From positions 1 through 64,000 of the forward strand of contig DAHH01000021.1 in assembly GCA_002498385.1 (NCBI GenBank): DNA of 64,000 nt, given 5' to 3'. This document shows positions 50,639 to 62,341 of this stretch, one piece after another. The notes beneath the pieces were generated by a model. It saw only the letters and a list, made by a program, of their open reading frames with translations, was not told where the DNA came from and did not search any database. This DNA is from Methanobacterium sp. UBA410 (GTDB lineage: Archaea > Methanobacteriota > Methanobacteria > Methanobacteriales > Methanobacteriaceae). Within the stretch, counting starts at the first letter, position 1. Each line of letters starts with the position of its first letter. The position numbers and the translations under genes were made by a program.

Positions 50639-50800
50639 AGGAGGATCCCTCATATCTCTAGTCTACCCAGGATCCTCCTCAACTAGAAAAGAAATCTCAC
50701 TTTTTCTGATATATCTATTTAAACAAAGAAAACATTTACTATACTAGTTGATGGAGGGAAAAAAACCGAAACCAAACTCCGTCACCATCCCTCCATCAAC
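50639..50800. repeat. Two inverted repeats at the 3' end of the integrase gene
   Basis: AGGAGGATCC (50639-50648) pairs with GGATCCTCCT (50670-50679). GTTGATGGAGGGA (50747-50759) pairs with TCCCTCCATCAAC (50788-50800), overlapping the integrase stop. The second resembles the arms at 454-526. They may be terminators between NikR-like promoter DNA and int, or protein-binding arm sites. The gap 50497-50795 has no gene. Confidence 0.6.
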
Positions 50801-51992
50801 CCAACTTATTATTCAACTTCTCCTCAATCCGGTCAATCATCTTAATCTTATCATCTAATTTCTTTTGTTGTTCTTTTAATTCAGCTAATTGGTCCTGATA
50901 CTGCCTCTGTTCATCTTCTCTCTGTTTGACTAATTCTTCATATTCTTTGCTATGAATTGTTTTAACATTTGTTTCTCTTAATGACAAATCAGGTAACGCC
51001 TTCATATACTCCTGTTTCACAGCTTGAATATCTGGTTTGAAATATGCCCCCGTCACAGGATTTAATTTGTGTCCAAGAAGCCAATCCGTGATTATCTGCT
51101 GCACACCATTCTTTTGAAGAGTTGTCGCGAAGAATTTTCTGAGGTTGTGGGATCTGAAGAATCTTAAACGACCTTGATGGCCAAAGCCACACTTATCATT
51201 GAGTCGACCGAAACTTACACCTAATATCCGGTTGTCTATTTTATGTATCTCTTTGGAGCGATAATTATAAAAAAGCCAGTCTTTTGGATTTGTTGGGTAA
51301 CGGCCATAATAATCAGATTCCTGGAGCCAATTCATAATTGCACGTGTACTTTCAGGACTTGAAAATGTGAAGTAAGGCATTCCAGTTTTGTACCTTTTGA
51401 TCCTCCAAGTTGGGATCAGGCCATATTCTGATCGTTTCTCCAATACTTGTGTAAGTTCCCCCATATCAGGCAACCGTTTTTCGCTGATTTCTAACGCTTT
51501 TAAAAAGTCTCCAAATGTGAGGTTTATCATTTCAGCAGCACCCATACCACTTGAACTTCCTAACAAGATAATTGCCTGGTACTTTTTGTTTGCGAAGCTC
51601 ACTGCTTTTCTGATATGGTCCTTGTTGATCATGTTGTCTGTTGTGATCAATATTTGTTCATCATTTCGAATTGGCACCGGGTGTGGAAGTTCGATTTCAA
51701 ATTCTCGGTAGAATGTCCTAATTGAAACCATGGTTTTTTGAATGTAGGTTGGGGAAACGTTTTGTGATTCAAGGTATTCTGTGTAACTCATGAGGTGACG
51801 TTTTATTTTACGTTTTTTCATCCTTAAACGTTCCTCTTCTTCTTGTTCAGCTTCTTCAATTACTTCTGTGGGTGTTTTATTTAAAAATTGGCAGAACAGC
51901 TTTATATTTGTTTCATACCTTCGTGCTGTTGATTTTCGTATATTCCTTGAGCGTATAAAATCTTTAAAATGCTGATCTTCTTTTATATCCAT
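50796..51992 (-). CDS. int: Tyrosine recombinase (provirus integrase)
   Basis: The protein has 398 residues. N-terminal SAM-like core-binding domain (about 1-105), then the catalytic domain with Lys202 (RYKTGMPYF), His282 and Arg285 ([11 protein letters not shown]), His308 (LLGHK) and nucleophile Tyr317 (GAYFKP). At the usual first Arg, the sequence reads SGMGAAEM, with Gly instead. A Gln/Lys-rich coiled coil ends the protein. The gene starts 50 bp from the attR core, so its promoter lies across the junction. Confidence 0.9.
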   Translation of the reverse strand: MDIKEDQHFKDFIRSRNIRKSTARRYETNIKLFCQFLNKTPTEVIEEAEQEEEERLRMKKRKIKRHLMSYTEYLESQNVSPTYIQKTMVSIRTFYREFEIELPHPVPIRNDEQILITTDNMINKDHIRKAVSFANKKYQAIILLGSSSGMGAAEMINLTFGDFLKALEISEKRLPDMGELTQVLEKRSEYGLIPTWRIKRYKTGMPYFTFSSPESTRAIMNWLQESDYYGRYPTNPKDWLFYNYRSKEIHKIDNRILGVSFGRLNDKCGFGHQGRLRFFRSHNLRKFFATTLQKNGVQQIITDWLLGHKLNPVTGAYFKPDIQAVKQEYMKALPDLSLRETNVKTIHSKEYEELVKQREDEQRQYQDQLAELKEQQKKLDDKIKMIDRIEEKLNNKLG

Positions 51993-52329
51993 GTTTAACT
52001 ATATTGAGAATAAGGAATATTTAACATTTTGGATAAATGTCTTCAGCAGGCATTCCACATCGGGAGTTGTTATAAATGAAAATGAAAAGGGGCTTGTTGA
52101 AGATTTTAAAGATGCTTTAGAATCCCTGGTTCCACAGGATAAACAGTACCGTCACAACAGAATAGACAACAATGCAGATGCCCATATAAGATCCTTCATC
52201 ATGGGCAGCAGTGAAACCTTGCCTGTGGAAAATGGAAAACTGAGTCTGGGAACCTGGCAGAGCGTTTTCTTCGTGGAGCTGGACGGTCCACGAAGCAGAA
52301 AGGTTACCCTTACATTTATTGGAGAATAA
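51991..52329 (+). pseudogene. yjbQ: yjbQ 3' part with virus-supplied start
   Basis: The host part from about 52036 encodes [55 protein letters not shown] and [16 protein letters not shown], all YjbQ/UPF0047 signatures. The first about 15 residues ([15 protein letters not shown]) come from viral DNA and open with ATG 51991. The normal N-terminal third is missing, so activity is doubtful. Intact YjbQ proteins are about 135-140 aa. Confidence 0.85.
52039..52052 (+). other. attR (right attachment site)
   Basis: GTCTTCAGCAGGCA, the partner of attL at 13-26; identical core TTCAGCAG at 52042-52049. It lies within the yjbQ frame, 50 bp from the integrase start. Confidence 0.65.
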
Positions 52330-52422
52330 AAAGCCAAAAATCCATAAGAATGAATTCAATAAGAAATTAAAAGAGGTAAAAAATTAAAAAAAGAGTTGAA
52401 CAGAAGAGGTTAATTCTCTCAA

Positions 52423-54117
52423 CTATTTTTTAAACTCAACTTCAAAAGCCACAACAGGGTACTCCAGCTCGAAGTTGGTTATAACCTCTGGGTCGATTTC
52501 TCCGAAAAATCCTGTGAGGGACCCATCTGCGGAGATTTCTGAAAGACTCTTCTCCTCCAGCTCGTTGTTTGGAACTCCTTTTATACGTGCACATCTACCT
52601 TTTATAAATGAGGGATGGTCAAATGCTTCAATTTCCATTTTAAGACCTAAATTCTCAACTAAAGCTGCCGTGATGGATTTTATCTCGGTGAAATTTGCAT
52701 TGGAATGTATTGTGGCTCCTGCAAGTTTTTTCACAACTTTTGTATATGTTTCAGTGTCTTCATCGAGGTACACAACATCTCCCACCTCAAATATCTTCTG
52801 GGGTAGTTCTTCATGCTTGTTGTCCTCTAAAAATTCCATCAAGCCGTTGAGAAGACTTTTTCTTATCATGGTTCTGTCCTGGGATATTGGCTGGGCAACC
52901 ATGACTCTATCATCTTCAGGGAGTCTCATATCATTGTAGTGGTGTTCCTCGTTGGTGAGCATGAGACTCATGACTTCAGTGAAGCCCATTCCTATCATAA
53001 CCTCGCGCACCTTGTTCTCGAATATCTTTGACCTGTCTTCACTTGCTATGGTTGCAATGTTTGGAAGTTCAGATCCTATTTTTCTGAAACCATAGCCTAT
53101 TGCAATGTTTTCAATGATGTCAACCTCGTGCAGGATGTCAATCCTGTAAGCTGGAATGAGAACGCGGATCCTATCTTCATCCAGGGCTTCAGCATCAAGT
53201 CTAACACGGCGCAACATTTTAACAACATCAGAAGTTGTAAGATCTTCGCCTATGAGACGTTTAGCATTTTTAACGCTGACGTACATTTCTTTAGGGGTTA
53301 GATCAGGCCTTTGAACTGTACGATCCTTGTACACAACCTCAACTGTTTTTATTTTACCTCCGCTTTCTGCAAAGGAAGTTGCAATGATGTTGAGGGCGTA
53401 GTTTACAGCCCGTTCGTCGGTTCCTGTAACGTCAATGAACACATTTTTGGTGCTGTTTGAAAGTTTTGTAAGGTCCCCGTTTATTATAGGCGGCATGGAA
53501 AGTACGTTGTCATTTGAGTCAACTATGAGCGGATATTTATCGAATTTTTTGAGTAATTCAGCGTACTTAACTCCCTTCTTATGTGTCTCAAGGATCTCAC
53601 GTAGCGTCATTTCCTCAGTCATTTCAAGGGCCATAAACGAATTTTTGTCTGGATCTGCAGCTTTGTAGAAGAAAGGAGGTTTGAGAACATCCAGATTGTG
53701 TATTCCAATTGCAACCTTCTTTCTGTCCCTTCCAAGAACCCAGTGAAGGTCTTCCTGGAAGTCCATGATCTGCCTGAGTTTTTCATCGGTTATTTCAACG
53801 CCCTCAATAACGCAGCATGATGTGAAGGGTCTTATACTTTCAAGTGAGGGGTCCACTGTCATGCTGATGCCTGATGGGGATGTGGTATACTTGGGCATCC
53901 CCCCTTCAATGTCGAGAAATCCTTTGATGGTTCTTGCTATTCCCTCAACACTGTAGTAATCTGGCCTGTTTGGGAAGAACTCGACCTTTAACCATTCTTC
54001 ATCATGATCCTCTATATCACTTCCAATCATTGGAAGCTTATCTATGAGTTCTTTTTTTGGAATTTCTCTTCCTAAAACTTCGTTAAGATCTTTGTACGTA
54101 AAGTTTATAACTGGCAT
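52423..54117 (-). CDS. pheT: Phenylalanyl-tRNA synthetase beta subunit, archaeal type
   Basis: The start [11 protein letters not shown] at 54117 follows GAGGAAGAGG; the ORF is open to 54144. The product has 564 aa, the usual archaeal/eukaryal length. [20 protein letters not shown], the B5 DNA-binding-like region and the catalytic-like module domain ([16 protein letters not shown]) are present. With PheS it charges tRNA-Phe and contributes editing. It is convergent with the yjbQ fragment. Confidence 0.93.
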   Translation of the reverse strand: MPVINFTYKDLNEVLGREIPKKELIDKLPMIGSDIEDHDEEWLKVEFFPNRPDYYSVEGIARTIKGFLDIEGGMPKYTTSPSGISMTVDPSLESIRPFTSCCVIEGVEITDEKLRQIMDFQEDLHWVLGRDRKKVAIGIHNLDVLKPPFFYKAADPDKNSFMALEMTEEMTLREILETHKKGVKYAELLKKFDKYPLIVDSNDNVLSMPPIINGDLTKLSNSTKNVFIDVTGTDERAVNYALNIIATSFAESGGKIKTVEVVYKDRTVQRPDLTPKEMYVSVKNAKRLIGEDLTTSDVVKMLRRVRLDAEALDEDRIRVLIPAYRIDILHEVDIIENIAIGYGFRKIGSELPNIATIASEDRSKIFENKVREVMIGMGFTEVMSLMLTNEEHHYNDMRLPEDDRVMVAQPISQDRTMIRKSLLNGLMEFLEDNKHEELPQKIFEVGDVVYLDEDTETYTKVVKKLAGATIHSNANFTEIKSITAALVENLGLKMEIEAFDHPSFIKGRCARIKGVPNNELEEKSLSEISADGSLTGFFGEIDPEVITNFELEYPVVAFEVEFKK

Positions 54118-54593
54118 ATCCTCTTCCTCATGTTTTAACTTCAATAAATAGCAGCAAAAATGTAGTCCCTGGAATATGTTTTTTTTATTCTATCAGTTTT
54201 TTATTCTATCAGTTTTTATTTTTTTTATTCCATTTATATTCCTTATTTCATCAATTAAAATTTAACTGCTGTATTTAGGTTTATATTGTTATCCAACCTG
54301 TTTAATGCCACAGTTACTGCCTTGGTTAACATTTTGGTTTGTATCATCAACATTTTTTATATCTTTCTTGATCTTATAAAAAATATTTGATCTGCGGCTC
54401 CAATTTGTTATTCCAGAAGTCTTTTTTTAAAGAAAAAAACTGTTTTTTAATAAAAAAAAGTTTATAAAAGGAAGTTTTGTTCAAGGTTAAGGAAAGTTTT
54501 GCAAGGTTAAGTAAGCTGAAAATTTGGGTATAAGAACATTAAAATGTAAAAATTAAAATGTAAAAAAATGGGAACTCTCTGGAACGTTTGTCA
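54118..54593. other. Intergenic region upstream of pheT
   Basis: AT-rich with short direct repeats (TTTTTTATTCTATCAGT at about 54180-54214). It must hold the pheT promoter on the minus strand. No gene seen. Confidence 0.5.
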
Positions 54594-54959
54594 TTATAGG
54601 GTTCCTGCAGAGAGAACCAGAATAAAGAATATTGACTCGATTGTGAAGTGCAGGCATCTGTGATAAAGTGGTTTCAGTTCAAGCCCTGAGAAGTTGTGGT
54701 AGAGATCAATGACCATGTGAATTGTGGCAGCCAGTATTCCAATCTCAACTGATAGGAACACAATAGACAGCACCACAAAGTGAAAGATGGCCTCCAAAAA
54801 TTCATGAACAATCCACATTCTTATGTTTGAAGCAACTGTGCTCTTCACAAGTCCAGCAAGCACTATGTAGAAATCAAAAAACACACTCCACATCAGTATG
54901 CTGTGTACCTCATCACTTATTGCAAGTACAATTGCTATGTAAAACCACAAAAGTTCCAT
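54594..54959 (-). CDS. Conserved membrane protein, 121 aa
   Basis: Four predicted membrane helices: a start at [47 protein letters not shown] and [15 protein letters not shown]. It contains several His residues near the membrane faces. RBS GGTGAACA. No family recognised. Confidence 0.6.
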   Translation of the reverse strand: MELLWFYIAIVLAISDEVHSILMWSVFFDFYIVLAGLVKSTVASNIRMWIVHEFLEAIFHFVVLSIVFLSVEIGILAATIHMVIDLYHNFSGLELKPLYHRCLHFTIESIFFILVLSAGTL

Positions 54960-55486
54960 TTCTGTTCACCTAACTACATCTGGAGCTCAAGAACCTAGAT
55001 TTTAGGCCCAAATTACATTGAACATGTATATATGGAGTTGGTTCTCCGTCCTAAAATAACTTACCTTTAAAGACATTTATCAAGGGGTTAAAAAATCTTT
55101 TTGCAAAACAACAAGTTTTTTTATCAACCTTCCTCAGAGATTACTTGAATTAACCTCGGGTTTGCAGATATATTCGAACTTGTTTGATCTTATCCAGAAA
55201 TATATTTATCCCCCAAAATCTTAAACCATATTAATTGAGTATCAGATTAAGTATCTTAAGTATCAGTTTAGTTACCATGGATTCAAATTGATTTTTAAGC
55301 AAGTTGTGCAGGAAGATACAAGAAATTATACAGTAAAACTACCGAAATTTAAATAATGTATGATTAATAAATAAAATAAGAAAAATAAAGGTTGTATTTT
55401 ATCTTATTCTATTTTAACAGTGATTAGTCTGATTATTTTTAAACTTGTAATTATAAATTAAACAGTAATTTAAAAGGAGAAATGAA
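54960..55486. other. Divergent intergenic region before valS
   Basis: No gene seen. AT-rich, with AAATTTAAATAATG near 55345 as a possible TATA area and AAAAGGAGA (55473-55481) as the valS RBS. It is long enough for a leader, but no clear structure was found by eye. Confidence 0.45.
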
Positions 55487-58168
55487 ATGACCAAAGAGGA
55501 CATTCCAAAGGACTACAACCACAAAAAAGAGGTTGAATGGCAAAGGAAATGGCAAAAAGACAATTTACACAAGTTCACAGGTGACGGAACCAGACCAAGG
55601 TACATAATAGACACGCCACCACCATATCCAACTGGTTCAATACACATGGGGCATGTTCTCAACTGGGTTTACATTGACATGATAGCACGGTACAAACGCA
55701 TGAACGGATTTGACGTGCTTTTCCCACAGGGATGGGACTGTCATGGCCTTCCAACAGAGGTTAAAGTGGAGGAAATCCATAACATACGAAAAAATGACGT
55801 TCCAAGGAATGAATTCAGGGACATGTGCATAGACCTCACACATGAAAACATCACAAAGATGAGAAACCAGATGCAGTCCCTTGGATTCTCACAGGACTGG
55901 TCAAGGGAATTTGTGACCATGACCCCGGAGTACAAGAGAAAAACACAGCTCTCATTCTTAAAACTCTATGATCAGGGTCTCATCTACAGGGACGTGCACC
56001 CTGTTAACTGGTGTCCCCGCTGCGAAACAGCCATAGCCTTTGCAGAGGTGGAGTACCATGAAAACGAAACCTACCTCAATTACCTTGAATTTCCCGAAGT
56101 TGAGGGTGATGGAAACGTCCTGATAGCAACAACAAGACCAGAACTTCTCTGTGCATGTGTTGCAGTCGTTGTACACCCCGACGATGAGAGGTACAAACAC
56201 CTCAAGGGTAAAGAGGTTGAACTACCACTGTACGGACGTAAAGTTAAGATAATCACCGATAGAGATGTCGATCCAGAGTACGGTACGGGTGCCGTTATGA
56301 TCTGTACTTTCGGTGATAAAACAGATGTATCCTGGGTGAACAGGTACGGATTGGACATAATTGAGGCAATTGATGATAAAGGATTGATGAGGGAAGTTTC
56401 AGGAAAGTACTCTGGACTCACGATCCCTGAATGTAAAAAATCCATAATTGAAGACCTCAAATCAGAGGGTTACCTTACCAAACAGGAAAAGGTAGACCAG
56501 AACGTTGGACTCTGCTGGAGGTGCAAAACCCCAATAGAAATACTGGTAAAAAAACAGTGGTTTGTGGCTGTGAAAAAGCTTACAAACCAGATAGTGGAGG
56601 CAGCAGATGAGATCTCATGGATGCCAGAGCACATGAAGACCAGGCTCCTTAACTGGACAGGTTCTATGGACTGGGACTGGTGCATATCCCGTCAAAGGTT
56701 ATTTGCAACCCCAATTCCAGTATGGTACTGTAAAGAATGCGGAAAGGTACACCTACCTTCCCCTGAGGGCCTTCCAATCGACCCAACCATTGATAAACCA
56801 AAAGAACCATGTGAATGCGGTTGCAATGAATTTGTAGGGGAGGTTGACGTTCTGGATACCTGGATGGACAGCTCAATAACACCCCTTGTAAATGCAGGCT
56901 GGCCTGACCCAGAATTTGAGAAGTTCTACCCTGCAGATCTGAGACCACAGGGACACGACATCATAAGGACCTGGGCATTTTACACTATTTTAAGGTGCAA
57001 GGCACTTACAGGTGAAAAACCATTCGAAAGCATCGTTGTAAACGGTATGGTTTTCGGAGAAGATGGACACAAGATGAGTAAATCCCTGGGAAACGTCATA
57101 GCCCCTGAAGAAGTTATCAAGGAGTATGGTGCAGATGCCCTCAGACTCTGGGCCGCAAACAGTGTGCCTGGCTCAGACGTTCCCTTTGCATGGAAGGACG
57201 TTAAAAATGGGTACAAATTCCTTAGAAAATTCTGGAACGCCTTTAGATTCATAAACATGCACATAGCAGACTTCAACGTGAATTCAAAGGAGTCAGAAGA
57301 AACAATCCTGAAAAACCTCAAACCTCTAGACAGATGGGTTCTGTCCAAGTTGAACCGTCTGGTGGCTGATGTGACCAGTGCACTTGAAGTTCACAACTTT
57401 GCAGAGGTTAAAAACAGTATACAGACATTTGTATGGCATGATTTCTGTGACGAGTACATAGAAGCTGTGAAGTACAGGTTGTACACAGACTCTGAAGAAA
57501 TGGCACCATCAAAGGAAGCAGCATTGTACACCCTCAAAACAGTTATAGAAACTTCCCTGAAACTTTTAGCACCCTTAACTCCTCACTTTGTCGATGAGGT
57601 TTATCAATACTTGAATGATGAAGGCACAAGCATTCATGAAACGGCATGGCCCAAAGTTAAGGGGCAGTTAATTGATGATGAAGCTGAGGATAAAGGAAAC
57701 GCTGGTGTAAACCTTATAGGGGACATAAGAAGGTTCAAATCAAACTCTGGAATGCCCTTAAACATCCCCATAAAATCAATAACAGTTTACACAACTCAAA
57801 AAGAGTTGTACAACAAGTTAAATCTTTTAAAAGAAGACATAAAAGGTACAATGAGGGTTAAAAACCTTGATATGGAAATGGGTAAACCCGATGTTCAGGA
57901 GAAGGTTGTTGAAGTGGAACCTGTTATGTCCAAGGTTGGACCCGAGTTCCGCGGTGACGCCCCCAAGATCGTCAAGTACCTAGCTTCAACTGAACCTCAA
58001 GAAGTTGCAGACGCCCTTGATAAGGATGGTGAGATCCTGATTGATGATTCAAGGTTAACATGGACCCATGTGAATGCTAAACGGGAGGTTCATGGAAAAA
58101 CAGGCGAAAAAGTTGAAATAGTACAGGCAGAAGACCAGGATCTCGTATTGGAGATCGTGAAAACTTAA
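55487..58168 (+). CDS. valS: Valyl-tRNA synthetase
   Basis: The protein has 893 residues, normal for archaeal ValRS. Class I signatures are HMGH (53-56, in [13 protein letters not shown]) and KMSKS (529-533). The editing domain has ATTRPELL and the tRNA-binding anticodon domain follows (residues about 610-770). Zinc-binding CWRCKTPIE and CKECGKVHL are also present. It attaches valine to tRNA-Val and edits threonine. Confidence 0.95.
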   Translation: MTKEDIPKDYNHKKEVEWQRKWQKDNLHKFTGDGTRPRYIIDTPPPYPTGSIHMGHVLNWVYIDMIARYKRMNGFDVLFPQGWDCHGLPTEVKVEEIHNIRKNDVPRNEFRDMCIDLTHENITKMRNQMQSLGFSQDWSREFVTMTPEYKRKTQLSFLKLYDQGLIYRDVHPVNWCPRCETAIAFAEVEYHENETYLNYLEFPEVEGDGNVLIATTRPELLCACVAVVVHPDDERYKHLKGKEVELPLYGRKVKIITDRDVDPEYGTGAVMICTFGDKTDVSWVNRYGLDIIEAIDDKGLMREVSGKYSGLTIPECKKSIIEDLKSEGYLTKQEKVDQNVGLCWRCKTPIEILVKKQWFVAVKKLTNQIVEAADEISWMPEHMKTRLLNWTGSMDWDWCISRQRLFATPIPVWYCKECGKVHLPSPEGLPIDPTIDKPKEPCECGCNEFVGEVDVLDTWMDSSITPLVNAGWPDPEFEKFYPADLRPQGHDIIRTWAFYTILRCKALTGEKPFESIVVNGMVFGEDGHKMSKSLGNVIAPEEVIKEYGADALRLWAANSVPGSDVPFAWKDVKNGYKFLRKFWNAFRFINMHIADFNVNSKESEETILKNLKPLDRWVLSKLNRLVADVTSALEVHNFAEVKNSIQTFVWHDFCDEYIEAVKYRLYTDSEEMAPSKEAALYTLKTVIETSLKLLAPLTPHFVDEVYQYLNDEGTSIHETAWPKVKGQLIDDEAEDKGNAGVNLIGDIRRFKSNSGMPLNIPIKSITVYTTQKELYNKLNLLKEDIKGTMRVKNLDMEMGKPDVQEKVVEVEPVMSKVGPEFRGDAPKIVKYLASTEPQEVADALDKDGEILIDDSRLTWTHVNAKREVHGKTGEKVEIVQAEDQDLVLEIVKT

Positions 58169-58259
58169 GCTTACGATTAGCTATGGATGTTAATTTTATG
58201 AGTTTTAATTTGTAGAATCTGAGAAGATCTGCAAGAAGATCCAGAGTGGGGATGATTTA

Positions 58260-59534
58260 ATGGAAATCACAGTCAGTAAGGCAGAAAGAATGGACGGTGC
58301 TGTTAAGGCTCCACCGTCCAAAAGTTACAGCCACAGAGCATTTATAATAGCTTCCCTTGCAGAGGGAATGTCCACAATAAGGGACCCCCTTTACTCTGCA
58401 GATACAATGGCTTCCCTTGAAGCATGCAGAGCCTTTGGATCCGGGTTCTGGAGAGAGTCTGATGGATCTGGTGAGGTCACATGCAGGATCAACGGGAGGG
58501 GTCGCTGGCTTAAAACCCCTGAGGATGTTTTAAACCTTAAAAATTCAGGCACAACCCTGCGTATAATGACCAGCGTTTCAGCCCTTGCACCAAATTACAC
58601 AGTTCTGACGGGTGATGCATCTCTAAGGAATCGGCCCATGCAAGACCTCCTTGACTCCATTAAAAACCTGGGAATATCTGCATTTTCAACTAGAAATAAT
58701 GGAAATCCACCGATAGTGATAAAAGGTGGATTTAAAGGGGGTTCAACTGAAATAAGTGGAAGTGTAAGCTCCCAGTTCATATCATCTATTCTCATAGCTT
58801 CACCATATGCAGATAATTCCGTGGATCTACAGGTTAAAAACGAGTTCATATCCAAACCTTATGTTGACATGACTCGGGACATAATGAAAAGCTTCAAGGT
58901 CAATGTTGAATACGAAGCATCCACAAAATCATTCCATGTGGACCCTCAAATGTACAGAAAACAGGATTTCACTGTTGAGGGAGATTACTCATCAGCTTCC
59001 TATATAATAGCTGCAGCAGCTGCACTTGAATCAGATGTAACACTTAAAAATCTTTTAGATGATTCAAAACAGGGCGATAAATTGATAGTTGATATTGTTA
59101 GGGATATGGGCTGTGGTGTTAAGGTTAAAAAGGATGAAGTAAATATATCTGGACATGGAAAACTTGAGGGAGTGGATGTGAACTTGCAGAATGCTCCAGA
59201 CCTTCTTCCAACTGTTGCAGCCCTTGGTGCATTATCAAATGGTAAAACAAAGATAACTGGAGTTGAACACACCCGCTACAAAGAAACAGACCGGATTCAC
59301 ACCTGTGCTGTGGAGCTTTCAAAGCTGGGGGTCAAGGTCAAAGAAGAAAGGGACAGTCTCTCCATTGAGGGAGGTGTTCATGGAGGCGTTGTTGACTCTC
59401 ACATGGACCACAGGCTTGTTATGGCACTTTACATCATTGGTTTGAAAGTTGGGGGTGTGAGGATCAAAAATGCATCGGTTTACAACGTTTCATTCCCCAA
59501 CTTTCCCGAGATCATGAAAAAACTTGCAGGGTAA
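58260..59534 (+). CDS. aroA: 3-phosphoshikimate 1-carboxyvinyltransferase (EPSP synthase)
   Basis: The protein has 424 residues. [43 protein letters not shown] and the C-terminal [17 protein letters not shown] and MDHRLVMAL match AroA. It makes EPSP from shikimate-3-phosphate and PEP in aromatic amino acid synthesis. The next gene starts 3 bp after its stop, so the two form an operon. Confidence 0.95.
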   Translation: MEITVSKAERMDGAVKAPPSKSYSHRAFIIASLAEGMSTIRDPLYSADTMASLEACRAFGSGFWRESDGSGEVTCRINGRGRWLKTPEDVLNLKNSGTTLRIMTSVSALAPNYTVLTGDASLRNRPMQDLLDSIKNLGISAFSTRNNGNPPIVIKGGFKGGSTEISGSVSSQFISSILIASPYADNSVDLQVKNEFISKPYVDMTRDIMKSFKVNVEYEASTKSFHVDPQMYRKQDFTVEGDYSSASYIIAAAAALESDVTLKNLLDDSKQGDKLIVDIVRDMGCGVKVKKDEVNISGHGKLEGVDVNLQNAPDLLPTVAALGALSNGKTKITGVEHTRYKETDRIHTCAVELSKLGVKVKEERDSLSIEGGVHGGVVDSHMDHRLVMALYIIGLKVGGVRIKNASVYNVSFPNFPEIMKKLAG

Positions 59535-59537
59535 AAC

Positions 59538-60014
59538 ATGACACGAAAAAAGGAAACTAAAATCGTGATACTTGGATCGTACAATTCTGGAAAAACAACA
59601 ACCGTCGGCAGAATATGCGATAAAAAAACTGAAATAGAATATAACGGCACAACCATAGCCCTTGATTATGGAAACACCATAGTTAACGGTGAAAAGATTC
59701 ACATATTCGGATCTCCAGGCCAGGAGAGATTTGAATTCATGCGAGAAATACTTTCCTATGGTCTTAACGGTGCAATTGTTGTCATCGACAGCTTGAAAGG
59801 AGTTACAAGCATTGATGAAGACATAATAGAAAATTTAAACACTCAAAATGTTCCTTATATTGTGTTTGCAAATAAACAGGACCTGAATCCAGTATTTCCA
59901 GAATCTGAAGGCATAACCGACGACGTGCCTATTGTACCAACGGTCGCCCTCAATGGAAAGGGTATAGACTACGGTTTGGAAGTTCTACTGAACATGATAA
60001 ACGGGAGAGATTAA
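59538..60014 (+). CDS. Small GTPase, Arf/Ras-like
   Basis: The protein has 158 residues. G1 GSYNSGKT (13-20), a G3 variant GSPGQERF (58-65, with Gly-Ser in place of the usual Asp-Thr) and G4 NKQD (112-115). Related single-domain GTPases are common in methanogens with unknown partners. It is coupled to aroA. Confidence 0.85.
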   Translation: MTRKKETKIVILGSYNSGKTTTVGRICDKKTEIEYNGTTIALDYGNTIVNGEKIHIFGSPGQERFEFMREILSYGLNGAIVVIDSLKGVTSIDEDIIENLNTQNVPYIVFANKQDLNPVFPESEGITDDVPIVPTVALNGKGIDYGLEVLLNMINGRD

Positions 60015-60111
60015 AAACAAACTTTTTTTTATTTATTTTTTTTAAAAAAACAATAACTAGTACAGGATGATTTTATTAATTAGTGCTTGATGATTTTGTT
60101 ACTACATTGAT

Positions 60112-60765
60112 TTGTTTATGATATCTGGGGTGATGAAAGTTTCAAAAGCTGAAAAGATAATTGAATGTCTGCAGGATGAGTACACACTCAGAACCTTTGA
60201 GGACAGCGACCCATTCAGGGTTCTTATAAGAACCATTCTTTCACAGAGAACCAGGGATGAAAACACGGATGCTGCATCAGCATTATTATTTGCAAGGTAC
60301 CCCACCCCCAAGTTGATTGCAGGGGCACCCACAGAAAACATTGAAATCCTCATTAAAAAATCCGGATTTTACCATGTTAAAGCCAAAAGGGTGAAGGAAG
60401 TCTCGCGCATAATCCACCATGATTATCATGATGTAGTTCCAGACAGTATGAAGGAACTTCTCTCACTTCCAGGTGTTGGACGCAAGACTGCAAACTGTGT
60501 TCTGGTCTATGGGTTTCATAAAGATGCAATCCCTGTGGATGTGCACGTTCACAGAATATCAAATCGCATGGGTCTTGTGAATACCAAAACTCCAGAGGAA
60601 ACAGAGAAGGAGCTCATGAAAGTTGTGCCCAAAAAGCTGTGGCTCCCACTAAACGATCTCTTTGTGCAGTTCGGCCAGACCATATGCAGACCCCTGAAGC
60701 CAAAGCATGAAATCTGTCCTGTGGCAGAGTTCTGTGATTACTACAGAGAGCTGGAAAAAGAATAA
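60112..60765 (+). CDS. nth: Endonuclease III (DNA glycosylase/AP lyase)
   Basis: The frame starts at TTG 60112; ATG at 60118 or 60133 is possible. Helix-hairpin-helix [14 protein letters not shown] with Lys125, then Asp143 in VDVHVHR, are the catalytic residues. The Fe-S loop reads C192-x6-H199-x2-C202-x5-C208, with His where the second Cys is usual. It removes oxidised pyrimidines. Confidence 0.9.
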   Translation: MFMISGVMKVSKAEKIIECLQDEYTLRTFEDSDPFRVLIRTILSQRTRDENTDAASALLFARYPTPKLIAGAPTENIEILIKKSGFYHVKAKRVKEVSRIIHHDYHDVVPDSMKELLSLPGVGRKTANCVLVYGFHKDAIPVDVHVHRISNRMGLVNTKTPEETEKELMKVVPKKLWLPLNDLFVQFGQTICRPLKPKHEICPVAEFCDYYRELEKE

Positions 60766-60925
60766 ATTTGATTTATATCTTTGAATCATTTAATTTAAGA
60801 ATTCATTAAAAGAATCAGTTTAATCCAAAATAATAACAATTTAATCTAAAATAAGTAATTTAATCTAAAAAAGTTTATTTATTTGTTAAAGACAGTTCAA
60901 TTGCGTCTTAAAAAAAGCAAATCCT

Positions 60926-62341
60926 TTACATATTACTGGGTTTAACTGTTGTGGTAATTTCAAGCCTGATTACCGATGCAATTCTACCACTCTTTTCTGT
61001 GGAGTTTCCATGAATGACCTTCTTTACAGCCACTCTCGGACTCTTATTTATCTCATATGGGGGTGAGCAGATACAAGTTACCCGCCCTGACACCGGCATT
61101 TGCAGCCAATGAAATTGTTTCAACAAACGAACTTCCGGATAATAACAAACAAAGACCACAGCATCCAAGTACGTAAAACCTGTGGGTTTAAAGCTCCTGG
61201 GATACAGTGCTGAAGAGCTTGAGGGTAAAAACATTGAAATGATCATTTCCCCTGCATTAAATTCAAAAATTTTAGTTGAGGAATGTTTGAACAATTTTGA
61301 GATGAGTTTAAATGACAAAAGAAGGAAAAATATTCCTGTATTGCTATCAAAATTAATGATATCAAAAAAATCAACAGTAACTGGTATTTTATATAGGTAC
61401 AGATATCAGGGAAAGAAAAGCTGTTGAGATGAAAAAAAGGACCGTTGCAAAGCGAACGATTGCCCAAGAGAATGTTTTGCTTGAACTTTACAGGGAGGAT
61501 ATTTCTGATCTTGAAAAAACCCTGAAAAGGCTTACAGAAGCATGTTCCCAGACTCTTGATGTGGAAAGAGTCAGTGTCTGGTTTTTCAATCCTGAAAAAA
61601 GTTGCATTCACTGCTCGAACCTTTGCTGCGTCCATTTCATACATGGTATCCCCATCCCTGGAAGCTTCCAAACGTGAAGAGGCACAAAAACAGATCATCC
61701 ATCCACTTAACAGAAGGAGGTTCTGCTTAGGGAAGTTCACCACCGCGTCAAAAACAACATGCAGGTTATCTCAAGCCACCTCAATCTACAGTGCAGCACA
61801 ATTGAAAACAAGGAAATGAAGGAGTTATTCAAGCAGAACCAGAGCAGGGTCAGATCCATGTCAATGATACATGAACAGCTATACCAACCAGATGATCTTG
61901 CAAGAATTGACTTCCAAAGCCACATCAACAGACTCATAAAAAGCCTCCTTCAAACCTACCCAACTGTTCTGCACCTTGAATGGGATGTGGATGTTGATGA
62001 GATCAAACTGAACATTGAAACCTCAATACCATGTGCCTATCCTCAATGAGCATCTTCAATGAGATTTTAACCAACTCCCTAAAACACGCCTTCAAGGAGG
62101 GTGAAGCTGGAAAAATTTGGATTAAGATGAAGAAGAAAGGCGACGATATCAAACTAAAGCTTGCTGATAACAGTGGCGGCTTTCCAGATAACTTCTAAAT
62201 TAGAAAAAAACCTCAAAATTAGGTTTAAAACTTGTCAACAGTTTGGTTGAACAATTGGATGGGAAGATAAAGGTTAATAATGAGGAGGGCACATCGTTCC
62301 TCATAAATTTCAGGGAGCTGAAGTATAAAGAGAGGGATTGA
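60926..62341 (+). pseudogene. Decayed sensor histidine kinase (PAS-GAF-HisKA_2-HATPase)
   Basis: Fragments in changing frames: a membrane end (GLTVVVISSLITDAILPLF) near 60940; a PAS end (LLGYSAEELEGKNIEMIISP) near 61200; a GAF-like part at 61470; the DHp sequence LREVHHRVKNNMQVISSHLN near 61730; NEILTNSLKHAF at 62060; DNSGGFPDNF then a stop at 62196; and GTSFLINFRELKYKERD ending at 62341. At least five frameshifts or stops break it. This family is common in Methanobacterium. Confidence 0.85.

Larger units (their letters stand above)
16..52049. mobile_element. Integrated archaeal tailed-virus provirus, about 52 kb
   Basis: The element is bounded by the proposed attL and attR cores inside yjbQ. 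It contains a full head and tail module, a terminase pair, a sliding clamp, an antirepressor, repressor-like genes and a tyrosine integrase next to attR. The gene order and the pseudomurein-endoisopeptidase-like gene resemble Methanobacteriales siphoviruses of the psiM2 type (family knowledge). All late genes seem intact, so the provirus may be functional. The left boundary depends on only about 24 bases of yjbQ inside the window; if it is wrong, the boundary would lie between the permease gene and 1931. Confidence 0.85.

Noticed and set aside
569..50780. 12-bp direct repeat AAACCAAACTCC as att core
   Set aside because: It lies outside any host gene junction and to the left of the integrase stop. 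The yjbQ-based attL/attR pair explains the boundaries better.
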